In this document: positions 1 through 11,896 of the stretch, piece by piece
Numbering within the stretch: position 1 is the first letter of the stretch
Layout: each line of letters opens with the position of its first letter
From: Hymenopus coronatus
Taxonomy: Eukaryota; Arthropoda; Insecta; Mantodea; Hymenopodidae
NCBI GenBank assembly: GCA_030762935.1
Contig: CM060892.1
Span: forward strand, 88,772,327 to 88,836,326
DNA length: 64,000 bases
Reading direction: 5' to 3'
Position numbers and translations under genes: made by a program
The notes under the pieces: generated by a model
Database searches by the model: none
What the model was told of the DNA's origin: nothing
What the model saw: only the letters and a program-made list of their open reading frames with translations

Positions 1-770
1 TGTATCTACCGAGAAAGAAGACAGGTCTCTCATGGCAGAGGTCAAAAGAGATCCGTTTCTGACGGCCATAGACGTGCGGCAGCAAAGGAAGTGCCAACTG
101 AATCCCACAAAATTGACAGGTTCACATTTACAGTAGAGTACGAGAACTTCGATTGAAGCGAAGTAATTTTCTACGATGAAGCAAGTTCTAATGCAGATGT
201 CAATTTGACTGTGTTTTTTCAAGAGACGATATACTATGGTGTTCATTTTTGCTATTTAATTACTTCAATTTGGGTTATCTCTATTTTGATTTGACATCAT
301 TATTTTGTCATACTGCTGTTTCTCCTGCAGAATTTCCTTGATAAATGATGCAATAGCTGCAAGGAGTGGTCGAATGAGGGTTACTGCTTGGGCGTGGTGC
401 AGGTATGCTGGAACATGATCATGGAAAGCTGAAAAGGAAACCTACTCTGAAATTCTAGAACATGTTCTGCTTCCATCTGGCCAAGAGCGTTATCCTGAAG
501 ATATTATTAAATTCCAACAGGAGAATCATTCAGTCCACAAGTCGGTCAAAGTTCAAAAGTGGTTTTCGGAGCACACGAATATCTTAGAGCAGATGCCGTG
601 TCCTACAAAGTCAGCAGATCTCAACCCAATTGAACATGTTTGGACGAAAGTAAGCAGAGGCTTTCTCAGGTCTCAGATTTAATAATGCTACACAACTCTG
701 GTGTGCCATGATAGACACTTGGGATTCACTACAGAAGACGTTACTTATTTTCAAACGCTAGTGGAGTCCA
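1..770 (+). pseudogene. Tc1-like transposase relic, 5' end cut by the window edge
   Basis: This is a degenerate transposase of the IS630-Tc1-mariner superfamily, which cuts and pastes DNA at TA sites. The first ~170 bases read as a helix-turn-helix-like stretch (EDRSLMAEVKRDPFLTAIDV). After a gap with stops, bases 361-680 read like the Tc1 catalytic core, with YSEILEHVLLPS, then QQENHSVH, then ADLNPIEHVW. In Tc1 proteins the second catalytic Asp lies in a QQDN-type motif; here codon 521-523 is GAG (Glu). The final Glu (632-634) is present, with 36 residues between them. Frameshifts and stops make it non-functional. Family placement is firm; the exact subfamily (DD36E-like spacing) is tentative because indels may have altered the count. 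Confidence 0.75.
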
Positions 771-1364
771 TGCCCCGAAAATATGGGGCAGTGATAGTAA
801 ATAATTAGGCAACCACACAAAGTATTAGGATTTGTTTTCTCTTGTTTCATTAGCCTTTTGTTGCATTTAAAAGCAACCGGATATCAGGTTGCGGTGTTTT
901 TCTTTGTTTTCTAGTTGATTTATATAACTTAATATACATCGGTTGTAAACAGAACTAATATGAACTAAAATACAAAATAATAATCAAAAAAAATCTATGC
1001 GATTTACTGGCCTTGAACCTACGCTAGGTAGCACACTGAGCTTCAAACGGAGCACGTTCGCCTGAGAATACTCTAGGTACTTTATTCCCTGATTATAAAG
1101 AACTGTTGCGGACAGCTCAACCGTCAAGGTTTGGTTTATTTTTTAGTGTTTTTGTACATGTTAGAGGAAAACAATTATTTTGATTGTTCCCTGGTTGCTA
1201 TTTTATGTTATAAAGCAATAAACTACGTTTTAACTTTCTGTATAAAAGCATGTTTTGTAGCTTAGCGCACGTGCACGTGTAAATCCAGCTTGTGTAGCTT
1301 CGTGTGCTTCCGTGAGGCCGAAGCGATACCTTGAAAGGTTACATGATTGTACATAGCTAAGGAA
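771..1364. other. Unassigned AT-rich stretch with a weak tRNA-like relic
   Basis: No gene is visible. On the minus strand near 1010-1075 there is a B-box-like string (GTAGGTTCAAGGCC) with an upstream A-box-like string. This could be the eroded head of a tRNA-derived SINE, but no body or tail can be matched to the other SINEs of the window. Confidence 0.25.
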
Positions 1365-2112
1365 GTATTCCACCCATCAATTCGATGGCAAGGTTCCCTG
1401 AAACCAATAAACATTTTTAGAAAAAGATCAAGTGTGTGTGTTTGTGCGTGTGTGTGTGAGTGTGTGTGTATCTGTGAACACGATAACTCAAAATGAGAAG
1501 CCTGTTAAATACAAACTTGATGTTTAAGTTTAGTATATTCTACGACACGAAGACTTCCAAAAAAAATCCAAAAAAAATCCTCTCACCCCAAAGTACCTTT
1601 TACATGAAAAGGTTTAGAAAGATATGATTTTCTCAAAAAATGCTGATGATTTTGATTAAAATGCCTTATATCTAGAGTTTTCTGAAAATAACCTCTGAAG
1701 ATGCCTTCATTCTGCATGCCTTTAAACTGTAAGAAATAGACCAATCTACTACGCAAAGAATATAGATCTCGATAAAACACACAATTTATCTTCGTGGAGT
1801 ATGGCATTACTTTGTTACTCATTATTGTTTTCATTTTACAGTATTTAAATCTTTCCATACGGGAATTTTTCATTCCAGTTTGTTTTGTTTTTCTCCTGAT
1901 CATTCAGATAGAACCGAGTTTCAATCACATAGCGACAGCTCTTTAAAAGATTTGACTATCACTTTAGCCAATTGTATTTCGTTAGTTTCCTTCTTCTTAT
2001 AAAGAATTAAGTGACAAAAACTATGTCAGCTAAAGTTTATCTCGATTCAAATGAAGCACATATAAGAATAGGTAAGCATTTCTAGGAATGGTTACTTATG
2101 AGCAGGTAGAGC
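1365..2112 (+). repeat. Family A copy, diverged, lacks the terminal palindrome
   Basis: It matches the family from the segment just inside the terminal palindrome (1365) to near the opposite end (2112). A GT-rich run at 1433-1470 sits where full copies carry the short GT/CA tract. The palindromic terminus is missing on the left. Confidence 0.7.
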
Positions 2113-3310
2113 TGCTGCTGTGATAAGAAGAGAGCACAACTGGATCATTTCTGTGTTTGACGCAAGAGAAGATTTCACGATTACGTATTTATTGAGCATT
2201 CTAAGAGTTCCTTGGCGGACACTGATGATATCAAATATGAATGCGACAACTGAGTGCAGCCCATTCTCAGCCCAAAGGGCAGTGGATAATCTTGTTGCGA
2301 GGGAATTTAATTGGAAAATCTATTTCCCTTCCTCACAGATATTTTTATTTCTAACCCAATAATGAAATTTTAAAGAGCTTTCAGACCTATTTTTGGGTCA
2401 CATTTTGCAGATATGTATCTATATAACTTCAGAATTTGGACAGGAATTACATCCAATATATCTTCAGTTTTATTCAAACTGTCGCCGTGATCACTAAGAA
2501 TATTCGGTTTTCTGTCTGCTACGTACCAAGTAGTTTATTACAGAAAAAATCAATATTGGAATGGAAATACATGTTTTAAAACCACTCACCCAAAAATATG
2601 TTTGTAAAATGCTCCACCTGCTCGTGGGTCTCAACACAATATAACCAACACAAAGTCATTTGAATACCAACCTTGGTATTTAGATCAGTATCTCCCAACA
2701 AAAACATACGAAAATCCACTTCAGATCCTTCATAAGAAAACATTTTTGGTGGTTTTTATTTATTAAAAAAGTCTCCAACGATTTTAATTAGCTCACATAT
2801 TTAAAATATTTACAATGTAAAATAAAATGTATACTAAATAATCTGGGAATAGTTCTGTGAGGTGATCTACATTTTAAAATATAATATATATAACTTTGTA
2901 CAATTCGCCACAAAGCTTAGCACATAACATGTACAAAAAATGGTTTTGAAGCAATGTTTTTGTGGTATTAGTTATTAATTGTTTTAACTGGTTTGATCGT
3001 TTTTCTTGTGCCTCTCTTTAAAGTGCTATCATTATTTAGTCACAGGAGAACTGTTGGCGTTGAAGTCCAACTTAACATTCGACTTGGATTCGGTTTCCTC
3101 TATTTCTCTTATACCTACAATAAATCTGTTAATGAATTTACTAGATACGTTCAACTTCTAGGGCTAAGAATATTTTTATTGGGATTAGCAGAAGATAAAA
3201 ACATGCAGTTTGGCTTAAAATACACTGCCACTCTTTATGAATGCGATGATATCAGCCTACATTTTACAGAATGCTAGTGACTAAAGAGAAAGAGTGAGAA
3301 GTTATTATAA
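2113..3310. other. Unassigned AT-rich stretch
   Basis: No recognisable gene or repeat. Open frames at 2120-2362 and 2993-3277 encode 80 and 94 residues with no motif I recognise, and AT-rich DNA gives frames of this length by chance. Confidence 0.3.
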
Positions 3311-3500
3311 AAACAGTGAGTAATTCGTTTTATTCACTTATGCGGTGTGACATGCATTCAAATTTCTCGTCAGTTGAATGAGGCATATGGTGATGGTGCC
3401 AAAAGTGTGAAAAGTGTGCATTCGTGAGTTTGACAGTTTGTCCTGTGATGACGAACCGTCACAATCTCAGCCTCCCAACAGCCACCTTTGTTGCACGAGT
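3311..3500 (+). pseudogene. Mariner transposase N-terminal helix-turn-helix relic
   Basis: In the frame GTA at 3320 the sequence reads VIRFIHLCGVTCIQISRQL, then NEAYGDGAKSVKSVHS, stop, V, stop, QF. This follows the HTH_48-type DNA-binding domain of mariner transposases, in which an IRFLH-like start is followed by IHRQL, VYG and a WVRQF-like motif. Two stop codons fall where the family has Trp and Arg, as expected from TGG and CGA decaying to TGA. Another TGA lies just before the VIRF segment. A DDEPS-like segment follows at about 3450. No catalytic domain follows, so this is an isolated fragment. Confidence 0.55.
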
Positions 3501-4144
3501 GGAAGATTTTTTTTGCCGATTAAGGTAATATATCGGTGAATTTTGGAAAATCACAGTATGTTAAGTACAATCTCGAAAGTTATACCCGTTATTACATGTA
3601 ACGTAGTGATATTTTTGAATGTATCAAAATTTTAGTCTACATGGTTATTTTAGTAATACTTTTATCGTCTAAATTCACTGATCTAACAAAAGGGCTACGT
3701 AATATATTTTTAAAAATATTTAAATGAAAAATCCGGTTTTACAGAACATGTGTTTACAGGTAAATAGATTTTACATTCTTTATATTGGCCTAATTAATTT
3801 AGAAAACTTCATTACTTTCAATGCTTACCAAATTTGTTTGTTTTTTCAAAATATAATAATTTATTTCTCATAATGAGAGCATTATTTCGAAAAGCTAGAT
3901 GACCCTTTCTTTAATGTGCTTAAAATGTTTGAAACAAATTACTGTAAAATTGTATCCTATGCAATATCTAGAGTATGGAAAAACGTAGGAAGGAAGTTCG
4001 AAGGAAAAGAAGGTTTTAAGTTGGGAGTGCCTATTAATAAGCATGCACATAGCGTCTAAATTTAATTTAATTGATAGTTATAGTATGCCCAGTGGGAACA
4101 ACGATATATTGTTTTAAAATTGTGCATAGCGTTTTATTATAAAA
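3501..4144. other. Unassigned AT-rich stretch
   Basis: Nothing recognisable: no open frame of note, no tRNA-like box and no similarity to the repeats elsewhere in the window. Confidence 0.3.
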
Positions 4145-4966
4145 AAATCTTATGTATTCCATTCACATGGCTTTCTCTACATCTCTGCAACAAATTATTG
4201 TTTAAAAGTTTATACTTATTTTAACTTCATTCCAATCGAGAAAAAATTATCAGAAATAGTCCATGCAAGTAGAAGGGAAATAAGAGTAGGATATTTAAAG
4301 TATTTATTAAAACCTGGTTGCTATGTGACTGAAATTCCTTTGTTTGTATGGACACGAGTTGACAAATTCCAGTATGAGAAAAGTATAAGCTTTTTAAACC
4401 TGAAATCAATAACAAAGAATATCTCAAAAACGATACACTCCACAAAAAATATATATAGCGTAAATTTGCGTTTTAACGAGCTCTACATTTTCTATTAAAT
4501 ATGTTTCTATCTATCTCTTACGGTTTTTCAGTTATACAACATTCCGTAAACTTCATTCAGAATAAAGTAGTCTTCAGGCTACTCCCAGAAAATTCAAGAT
4601 ATACATTTTATATGTCGGGTAAATATCTTTAATATACGATACTTTAATCAAAATTATTAGCCAGTTTGTAGAAAATAAAAAATGTTGGAAAAAATTTCCA
4701 TGTAAAAGGTAGCTAGGGGGGATCTTCTTGAAAATCTTCGTGTCGCATCCTTGAAAGATACTGAACTTAAATACTAAGTTTGGTATTTAACGGACTTTTT
4801 TTGGGCTATGCTGTCTACAGGGCCTTTTTCCAAAAATGATATTTTTTTGGATTCAGGGAGAATCAAAACATGCATTTCCGGTTAAATCTCGGTATAGAAT
4901 TTTTGGGTGTACTGCAATACCCTCTCTATACACTATATACATAGTACGTGTAGCGAAAGTATAAAT
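4145..4966 (-). repeat. Family A copy, near full length
   Basis: Both ends are present: the CCATTCACATGG hairpin end at 4158 and the CACTATATACATAG palindromic end at 4930-4960. The palindrome is degraded in its core. Confidence 0.8.
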
Positions 4967-5993
4967 ATTTTTACACAATTTCTTGTTAAATTCCGCAGAT
5001 ACATCACTTTAGGTATGGAAGAAATTTCAGGAAAGCACCATTTAGCTTTGAATGAAAACGGCCAAAAAACACGGCAATTTGTTTTGTTTCGCTAATATGA
5101 AGCATATCAATCGGAACCATTATGATGCAGGACTTTCTTCGTGAAAACAATCTGACTGCCCAGATAAAATAATAATATTTTTTTAACTAAGTAGTTACAG
5201 AGATGTACAGAAAGTCATGTGAATGGAAGACAATTTTTGTTTGTTTATTCTTCCAACATATAATTCCACCATAACATGCAATGAATGAAAGGAAGAAAAA
5301 GAAATTGGAAAAATAACCTGGGCTGCATACTCCGCTTCTATCTTTTAGAGGCATTTAACATTAGAGATCTTGTGGATGGAGGTAAAGGGCCTGAAGAACA
5401 CAACTGCTATAGGATTGAAGTTAAAGTTAAACAAAACTAAATATCTAATGAAATGAAAAAAAATATTTTATAGTCTTTAGCTCATAATGGAATATGAAGT
5501 ATTAGTGTATTAACAGCATGCTTATTTCATTCTTACAGTAAGTATGAGAATTTATTACCAGGATAAGCACGAACTTATTAAGATAATAAGTACAAGATAC
5601 TCGTGGTTAAAGAAAATACGATCATTTCACATTCAAGAGCCACAGCCTTGAAACTGTGCGAGTCTTTAATAGTCTTATGACTATGTAACTAGCTTTGCCC
5701 CTTTACCTGAAAGCCAAGACTGGTATAATGAAAACGAACAAGGACACCCTAAAACACCAAGAACACGCACACAGGTTGGAGTGGCCATCACACACTACTT
5801 TTGCGTCTACTTTCTAATCACAATATTATATAATGCTCAATATTACATAAAAACATACCTGAAAAATTTCGAAGTGTGACATCAAATTTCGGGCTAGTTT
5901 ATAAATAACTATGACACATGTTTGTTCGATTCAGTTTTCAAAATAGCATATATATATATATATGCAAATTTGGTTTAAAGGGTAAAGCCGTTC
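4967..5993. other. Unassigned AT-rich stretch
   Basis: No gene or repeat identified. A short (TA) run lies at 5948-5963. Confidence 0.3.
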
Positions 5994-6800
5994 ATTACTT
6001 TCTCTACCACGTACTATATATCTAAATAATATGTACTGAAGGTATTGTATTTCAACCTAAAATTTGGTGCCGATAAAGTTCACGGGAAATACATATTTTG
6101 AGAACTCTGACTCCATAAAAAGTATTTTTAGAAAGATATCTGTGTGTGTGTCTGTGTATGTGTGAGCACGCGCGTCTATAGCAACATTACTCAAAATTGG
6201 AAAGTTCATTAAATTTGAAATTTGATATTTAAGTTTAATATCTTCTAAGGAAAAGATATCAATACTTTCAGATAATTCTACCAACCCTAACTAGATTTTA
6301 TATACAATTTTTTTTTTTGCAAAATATCGATTCTTTCAAAAATGGTTTAACGATTTTCACTAAAATAGGTTGTATAAGATATATACACGAAAAAATAAAT
6401 GTATATGCTGAATCTCCTGGGAATAATCTCCGAAGTGCTCTTAATTCTGGGTAATGTTTACATATCTTGTACACCGTAATATGTAGATAAACTAAATATT
6501 AATATACAAACATTATAGATCTGGTCAAAGCACACAATGCTTTTTTTATATATTATGGAATTTATCATTTACGAGATGTACATTTTGAAATACGTATACC
6601 TTTCTCAAATAGGAAGCCGTCATACGTTCTTCTCGTTTTCCTCCTGTCCAGCAAACTTCAATGCCAATCGAATAGTCACAAATTTTAAAATATTTAACTA
6701 TCGCTTATTTTTCTTTTACTTTTAAGAAATAAATAATAAAACCATTTCTGCTTGTTTATATCGATTAATATGAAGTAGATTAGAAGAAAAGATGTTGTAG
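5994..6800 (+). repeat. Family A copy
   Basis: It starts with an ACTTTCTCTA terminus (5997) and a damaged palindrome, and contains the GTGTGTGTCT tract (6140). It runs to the segment AGTAGATTAGAAG near the opposite end; the last ~60 bases of the family are not clear. Confidence 0.7.
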
Positions 6801-7213
6801 GAAGGTTTCTTACAGAATAGATAGGGAAAATGCATATATATATTTTTTTTTTTAATATATTGCACCCTTATAAAAAAATTGATTCAGGAAAAATGCTGGC
6901 ATATATTTATATGCCCAAGCGTTGTGTGAAATGTGTTATCCTATTTGCAATAAATTATGGAATATTGCGTTGAATAAAAGAACTATCAGTTGAGTAGCCA
7001 AGGCAGCGACTGTTCAGAAGCTTATTTCTACCAAACTGGGGTACCGTTGTAGAGGGGGGGGGCTGCTATCTGTAATACAAAGCACAGCTGGTTTGTATTG
7101 CGTCCTGGGATTGACTGCCGTGAGGCACTTCAATGTTATATATTCATGTCAACTCTTAAATTTTTGCCATTGTTGCTTCTGAATAAAATTCTTACCTGGT
7201 ACTATTTAGAGTT
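6801..7213. other. Unassigned stretch
   Basis: AT-rich with a G9 run at about 7057. No coding or repeat match seen. Confidence 0.3.
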
Positions 7214-7754
7214 AGTTTTACTTTCTCTATACGTACTATGTACACAGTGTATATAGAAGTTATTGCACTCCACCCAAAGATTCGGTACCCAGATTTCACC
7301 CGAAATATATGTTTTAGGGTCCCATGTACCCAAAAAAAAAAGCATTTTCAGAAAATGGTCCGTGTGTGTGTGTCCGAGTGCCTGTGAACACGATAACTCA
7401 AAAACGAAAAGTCGGTAAAATATCAAACTTGGTATTTAAATTTATTTTCTTCCAGGGATGAGACACGAATATTTTGAGATAAATCCCCCCATCGCAAACT
7501 ACCCTTTACATGGAAATTTTTCGAAAATTTCGATTTTCTCAAAAATGGCTCTGAAGGTTTTGATTAAAATATCGTATATTAAAGGTATTTACCAGACAAA
7601 TAAAACATATATCTTCAATTTTCTGGAAATAGCCTCTGAAGACTACTTTATTCTGGATGAATTTTACGGAATTTTGTATTACTGTTAAACCGTAAGATAT
7701 AGACAAAAACTTGCTCTACAAAAAGTGTACAGCACGCAAAAACACACCATTTAT

Positions 7755-7802
<48 letters not shown>

Positions 7803-8148
7803 GGTGTGTTTATATATAACATAGGAATAACTTAAAACGATCAAGTCCACAAATATATATATATCCTTGATTTCACCTTTAAAAACATACTTTTCACTTA
7901 CAGGAATTTGTCAGCTCCTATCCATACAAAGAAAGGAACTTCAGTCACATAGCAACCAGCTTTTGACTATCAATTTAACCTATCGTACTCCCTTATTTCG
8001 GCTCTACTTACAAGGAAGCAAAGCAAGTAATAAGACTATTTCTGCTATTTTTTTCTTGAATAGGATGAAGCCAATACAAGCATAAGCTTTTTAACAATAA
8101 TTTGTAGCAGAGATGTGGAGAAAGTCATGTGAATGAACACATAAGATG
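7214..8148 (+). repeat. Family A copy, full length, with an internal (TA)n expansion
   Basis: It runs from ACTTTCTCTA (about 7218) to GAGAAAGTCATGTGAATG (8118-8135). It belongs to the subgroup with TTTTAGGGTCCC after the first 100 bases. A (TA)n tract at 7758-7799 is flanked by a perfect 15-bp inverted repeat (7740-7754 and 7797-7811). Confidence 0.85.
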
Positions 8149-8747
8149 CCTATCAACGATCGTTTAATTTAAAACCGCCAGTATTATTATCACGTTCTCT
8201 AAAATATTTTTTTACTATCTCTAACCCTTGTATAAGGTCCTTCAAAAGTCACTTCAAAACTTAACCGCTATAAATATTATAATATTTGAGATAGTTTAAG
8301 GGCAAGTATGACTGAAATTGCAAGAACAATTTTATTTATTTTAATTCTGTATTAGAATTAAACATTTCTGAATACAAAAATGGTATAATTGGTCACCAGG
8401 TGCCATTTTAAAGCCTCAGTCACTGATGCTACAGCAAAGCATTAGAGGGGAAACTATGCTGGACTTTGCAAGAAAAATGTCAGTTCGACGAGATCCTATT
8501 CCATCATGCAAAGTAAAAAGCGAAGTTTTACAGAAGAAAATCAGCAATGAGGAAAGAAAAGGACAGAAAAGGCAGCAGCAGAGTAGAGGAAAAGGAAAGC
8601 TGAGAGTCCAACCTACCAACTTTTTGGAATTTAATGTGAAATGCTCCTTGAGCAGGTTTTACTATCAGATGTATTTAAGCATATGTTTTCAGTTTTCAAA
8701 TACAAAAATTATCTTTTTAGGACAAAAAAGCACATTCATAAGTTTAA
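8149..8747. other. Unassigned stretch with overlapping short open frames
   Basis: A 111-codon frame (8426-8761, +) encodes a Lys/Arg/Gln-rich peptide, and an overlapping 67-codon frame lies on the minus strand. The plus frame runs on into the next family A copy, so at least its C-terminus is not a gene. I recognise no domain. It could be a chance frame or an exon-like fragment. Confidence 0.2.
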
Positions 8748-9442
8748 AAATCTTCACATGACTTTCTGTACATCTCTGCAACAAATTATTATTAAAAAGC
8801 TTATGCTGCTTCTTACTTCATGCTAATCGAGAAAAAAATAGCAGAAATATCCTTAATATTTGCTTCATTGTAAGTAGAAGCAAAATAGCATTGGTTGAAA
8901 TGATACCAAAAGCTGGTTGCTATGTGACTGAAGTTCCAAAACGAGTTGACAAATTCCTGAATAAGAAAAGCATGTTTTTCAAAGCTGAAACAAAAAACAA
9001 GGAATATCTTAAAAACGATCACCTCCACGAAAAAATGTACATAACATAAATTGTGTGTTTTAATGTGCTCTACATTTTGTGTCCAGTAAGTTTTACTCCA
9101 TCTCTTACGGTTTAGCAGTTATGCTAAATGCCGCAAAATTCATCCAGAATAAAGTAGTCTTCAGAGGCTATTCCCTGAAAATTCAAGATATACATTTTAT
9201 TTATCAGGTAAATATCTTTAATATGTAATATTGCAATCAAAATTGTTAGAGACATTTTTGAGAAAATAAAAAAATTCGAAAAAAGTTCCATGTAAAGGGT
9301 TAGGTGCGGTAGGGGCATTTTCTTGAAAATCTTCGCTCCGTATCCTCGGAAGGTACCAAACTTAAATACCAAGTTTGGTATTCAACGAGATTTTAGTTTT
9401 TGAGCTATGCTGCCCACACACATTGACATTTTTCTAAAACTG

Positions 9443-9477
<35 letters not shown>

Positions 9478-9588
9478 TCAGGAAGTTTCAAAACATATAT
9501 TTCCGGTGAAATCTCGGTATCGAATATTTGGGTACAATACAATACCTTCTCTATACACAATGTACAAAGTGCGTATAAAGAAAGTACA
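8748..9588 (-). repeat. Family A copy with a long internal poly(T)
   Basis: Complete from CTTCACATGACTTTCT (8752) to the terminus near GTGCGTATAAAGAAAGTA (9571-9588). A 32-base T run at 9444-9475 occupies the site where other copies have a short T run. Confidence 0.8.
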
Positions 9589-10154
9589 AAGTTTGGAACT
9601 TAATCAAAGGAGACACAGAGAAAACGGGGATAATTTAAAAAATTAGATCTATTGCGAATCTACGATTAAAATATTAGACCAACATTTCAATCTTCTGTTG
9701 TAAAGGACTTTTTATTGGCATGATAAAAATAAACATATTTGATCATAACTTTCTAACTGTTAGAGAACAATGGATGAACTTTGCACTGTAACGTCTCCTA
9801 TTTGCATTATATTGCACCTATGATATAAATTTCAAAATTCTAGCACTTTTAGTTTGGAATTTCAAATTTTCAGTCATACATGTTCTTAAACACAAAAGAA
9901 GTCGCATTTTGGGCAAGCATGGGGTTTTGTTTTCTTTTGTTTTCTTCATTTCACAGTTATATTGGGTATAGTTTTGTAATTTTATTTCGACTTCTATAAG
10001 AATTTGTAAGTTAAAAATCATTGTTCTATTACTGAAGGGTAATACAGCTGATAATTTTATTATGAATGCAAGATTTTCTTAAGGCCTGAAAAAGGTTAGA
10101 ACTCTTAAAAATTTAGGAGTAGGCCCACATTTTATTTGTAAAGCTGCTACAAAG
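9589..10154. other. Unassigned AT-rich stretch
   Basis: No supported gene. The frame at 9818-10021 (minus, 67 codons) has no motif. The mariner relic downstream may begin slightly before 10155, but I cannot read it. Confidence 0.25.
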
Positions 10155-10345
10155 TGGCCTCAGCAATCTCCAAATCTCAATCCACCGACTTTTGGTGTTG
10201 GGGTTACCTTAAAAACGATTCCTGGCACATCCAGCTAAGCACAACAACTAAAACATGTTATATCAAAAGAAATTACTAACATTATTAGACATCAGCAAAA
10301 TTCTGAGTTAGGGGGCGCAGAAAGAATTGTGTTCTCTAAACACAA
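10155..10345 (+). pseudogene. Mariner-type transposase C-terminal relic
   Basis: WPQQSPNLNPP is followed, after a one-base shift, by DFWCWGYLKNDSWHI. This matches the end of the catalytic domain of mariner-type transposases, where WP-x-SPDLNP-x-DFWLWGYLK contains the last catalytic Asp. The first Asp of SPD has become Asn. The next ~40 residues (LKHVISKEITNIIRHQQ) resemble the usual helical tail. The DNA-binding and upstream catalytic parts are absent. Confidence 0.65.
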
Positions 10346-10449
10346 AATTCTGTGTTAGGAGTCGCAGAAACACAAACCCCAATGTTTGTGCAGTCTGACT
10401 TCTTTTGTTTCTTTTCTATCTTAAGTATTATATTATTTATAACCTTTTG

Positions 10450-10810
10450 AAGTGAGCTATACATAATATATAGAAAATGTATTGAATTCCACAAATACCT
10501 GAATTTCAGCGAAAATACATGATTTGAGGACCCCTGTATAAAATGGTTCTATGCGTCCGTAGGGATGACTAAAAACTGAAGAGTCGGTTAAATACCAAAC
10601 TTGGTATCGTAATTTAAATATATTTACATGGCAAATAAAATCCATATTCAGAGTTTCTTAGGAATATCCCCCGAGATGCTTTTCATTTTGGATAATTTTT
10701 ACTACTCGTAGACCGCAAGTGACGGACAAAAACTTAATAAAGATGTAGATCTTGTTACAACACACAAGTTATGTCATATGCAGTGTTTTTGTAGAACTTC
10801 TAATTTCCGA
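10450..10810 (+). repeat. Family A fragment
   Basis: The terminal half of the family with internal deletions. It retains the perfect internal palindrome arm TTAAATACCAA with TTGGTAT at about 10588-10608. Confidence 0.65.
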
Positions 10811-11108
10811 AATATATTGGTTTTAAAATGTTCAGAAGTAGAGAAGGATGAAGGTGGCAAAACAAGACTGAGCATAATAATCAATAAGGAAGTAAGCAAA
10901 CAAATAAAATCAAACGAATTGGAAAATGAATGAATAATACATTTTGAAATAAGAACCATACACACACTTGTTGGATAGTATGTGCGCCCAATGAAGTAGC
11001 TAAGGAAAATACAGAAACATTTTACAAGCAGTTACAAGAAAGTGTAAACAAGACGGGGAAACGATTATATAATAATTGTTAGCAATGATATACTAGAATG
11101 GGAGTGAT
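10811..11108. other. Unassigned stretch
   Basis: AT-rich with no recognisable feature. Confidence 0.25.
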
Positions 11109-11265
11109 AGTATTTAACGACCGCTTTTACTGCTTAGGGCACAGTAGGTGAGGACACTGATGATGTATGGAATGAAGATGGAGCGCCGGTGGAATGCAAT
11201 GGCGGGGGAAACCGGAGAGCCCGGTTTGTCTATCAAAGGCCCAAATGCTGTCGCATTCGTGGTTT
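11109..11265 (-). mobile_element. SINE family S2 fragment (body, tRNA head missing)
   Basis: It shares TTTAACGACCGCTTTTACT, the GATGGAGCGCCGGTGGAATG block and GGCGGGGGAAACCGGAGA with the fuller copy at 14006-14233. The tRNA-like head expected at the right end is absent; the reverse transcriptase fragment abuts here instead. Confidence 0.7.
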
Positions 11266-11282
11266 CCGTGAACGATTCTCAT

Positions 11283-11850
11283 TCAATATTTAACTGCTCT
11301 GATTTTGCACTCTATTGTTTCACTATGTACCCCGAATTCCCTCATTATTCCGCAGTTTGCCGTACCCCTCCCTACACCCAGAATTCCTTTCAAAAATTGG
11401 GTCCTCACTTGATCCAGATTCCCTGTTTGTTCCCACCTCCATATTTCTCCTCCGTATGTCATCGTGGATCTAACTGTCGCTCCGTATACAGTTTCCATTA
11501 AGGTTATGGATATATTCGGAATTCTGCAGCGTATCCGGAGAGCTTCCGCCGCTTTCACCCTTGCCTTGTGTTTCGTAATGTCAATGTGTTTTGTCCATTT
11601 TCCGTTCATTGTAAATGTGAGTCCTAAGTACACAAAGGATTTAACATTGTCCAGTATCTGTCCTGCATATGTCCAAGTCTCCTCCCTGCTATAAACACAA
11701 CCCTTTTTGAAAGTCATTGCCTTGGTCTTATTCACATTAACTGTAAGTAGCCATTCATCGCAATAATTTTTAAGTTTATCCAGTCCTCGTTGCAATCCGT
11801 TTACTGTCGTAGAGCACAATACTAAATAGTTTTTCATGGATTTAATATAT
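11283..11850 (-). pseudogene. Non-LTR retrotransposon reverse transcriptase fragment
   Basis: A 199-codon open frame (11283-11882, minus) encodes the C-terminal part of a LINE-type reverse transcriptase, the enzyme that copies element RNA into chromosomal DNA. Visible family signatures are NGLQRGLDKLKNYC, then WLLTVNVNKTKAMTF, then FVYLGLTFTMNGKWTKHI, then TYGGEIW. The catalytic FADD box that should lie just upstream is missing: the frame reads SMKNYLVLCS where FADDLVLCS is expected. Upstream residues come from fused SINE tail sequence, so the ATG is not a real start. The fragment is truncated at both ends and has no endonuclease domain. The clade (jockey/CR1/I-like) cannot be set from this piece. 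Confidence 0.8.
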
Positions 11851-11896
11851 GGCCCAAAATGACCAACCAAGATAAAGGACATTAAGCTAAAAAAAA
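11851..11896 (+). mobile_element. SINE family S1 tail fragment
   Basis: ATGACCAACCAAGATAAAGG, then ACATTAAGC and an A run, matches the 3' tail of the S1 elements at 21507 and 56343. It lies directly against the 5' break of the reverse transcriptase fragment. Confidence 0.6.

Noticed and set aside
8426..8761. 111-codon Lys/Arg-rich open frame as a candidate gene
   Set aside because: It runs into a family A repeat, overlaps an opposite-strand frame and shows no domain or splice context.
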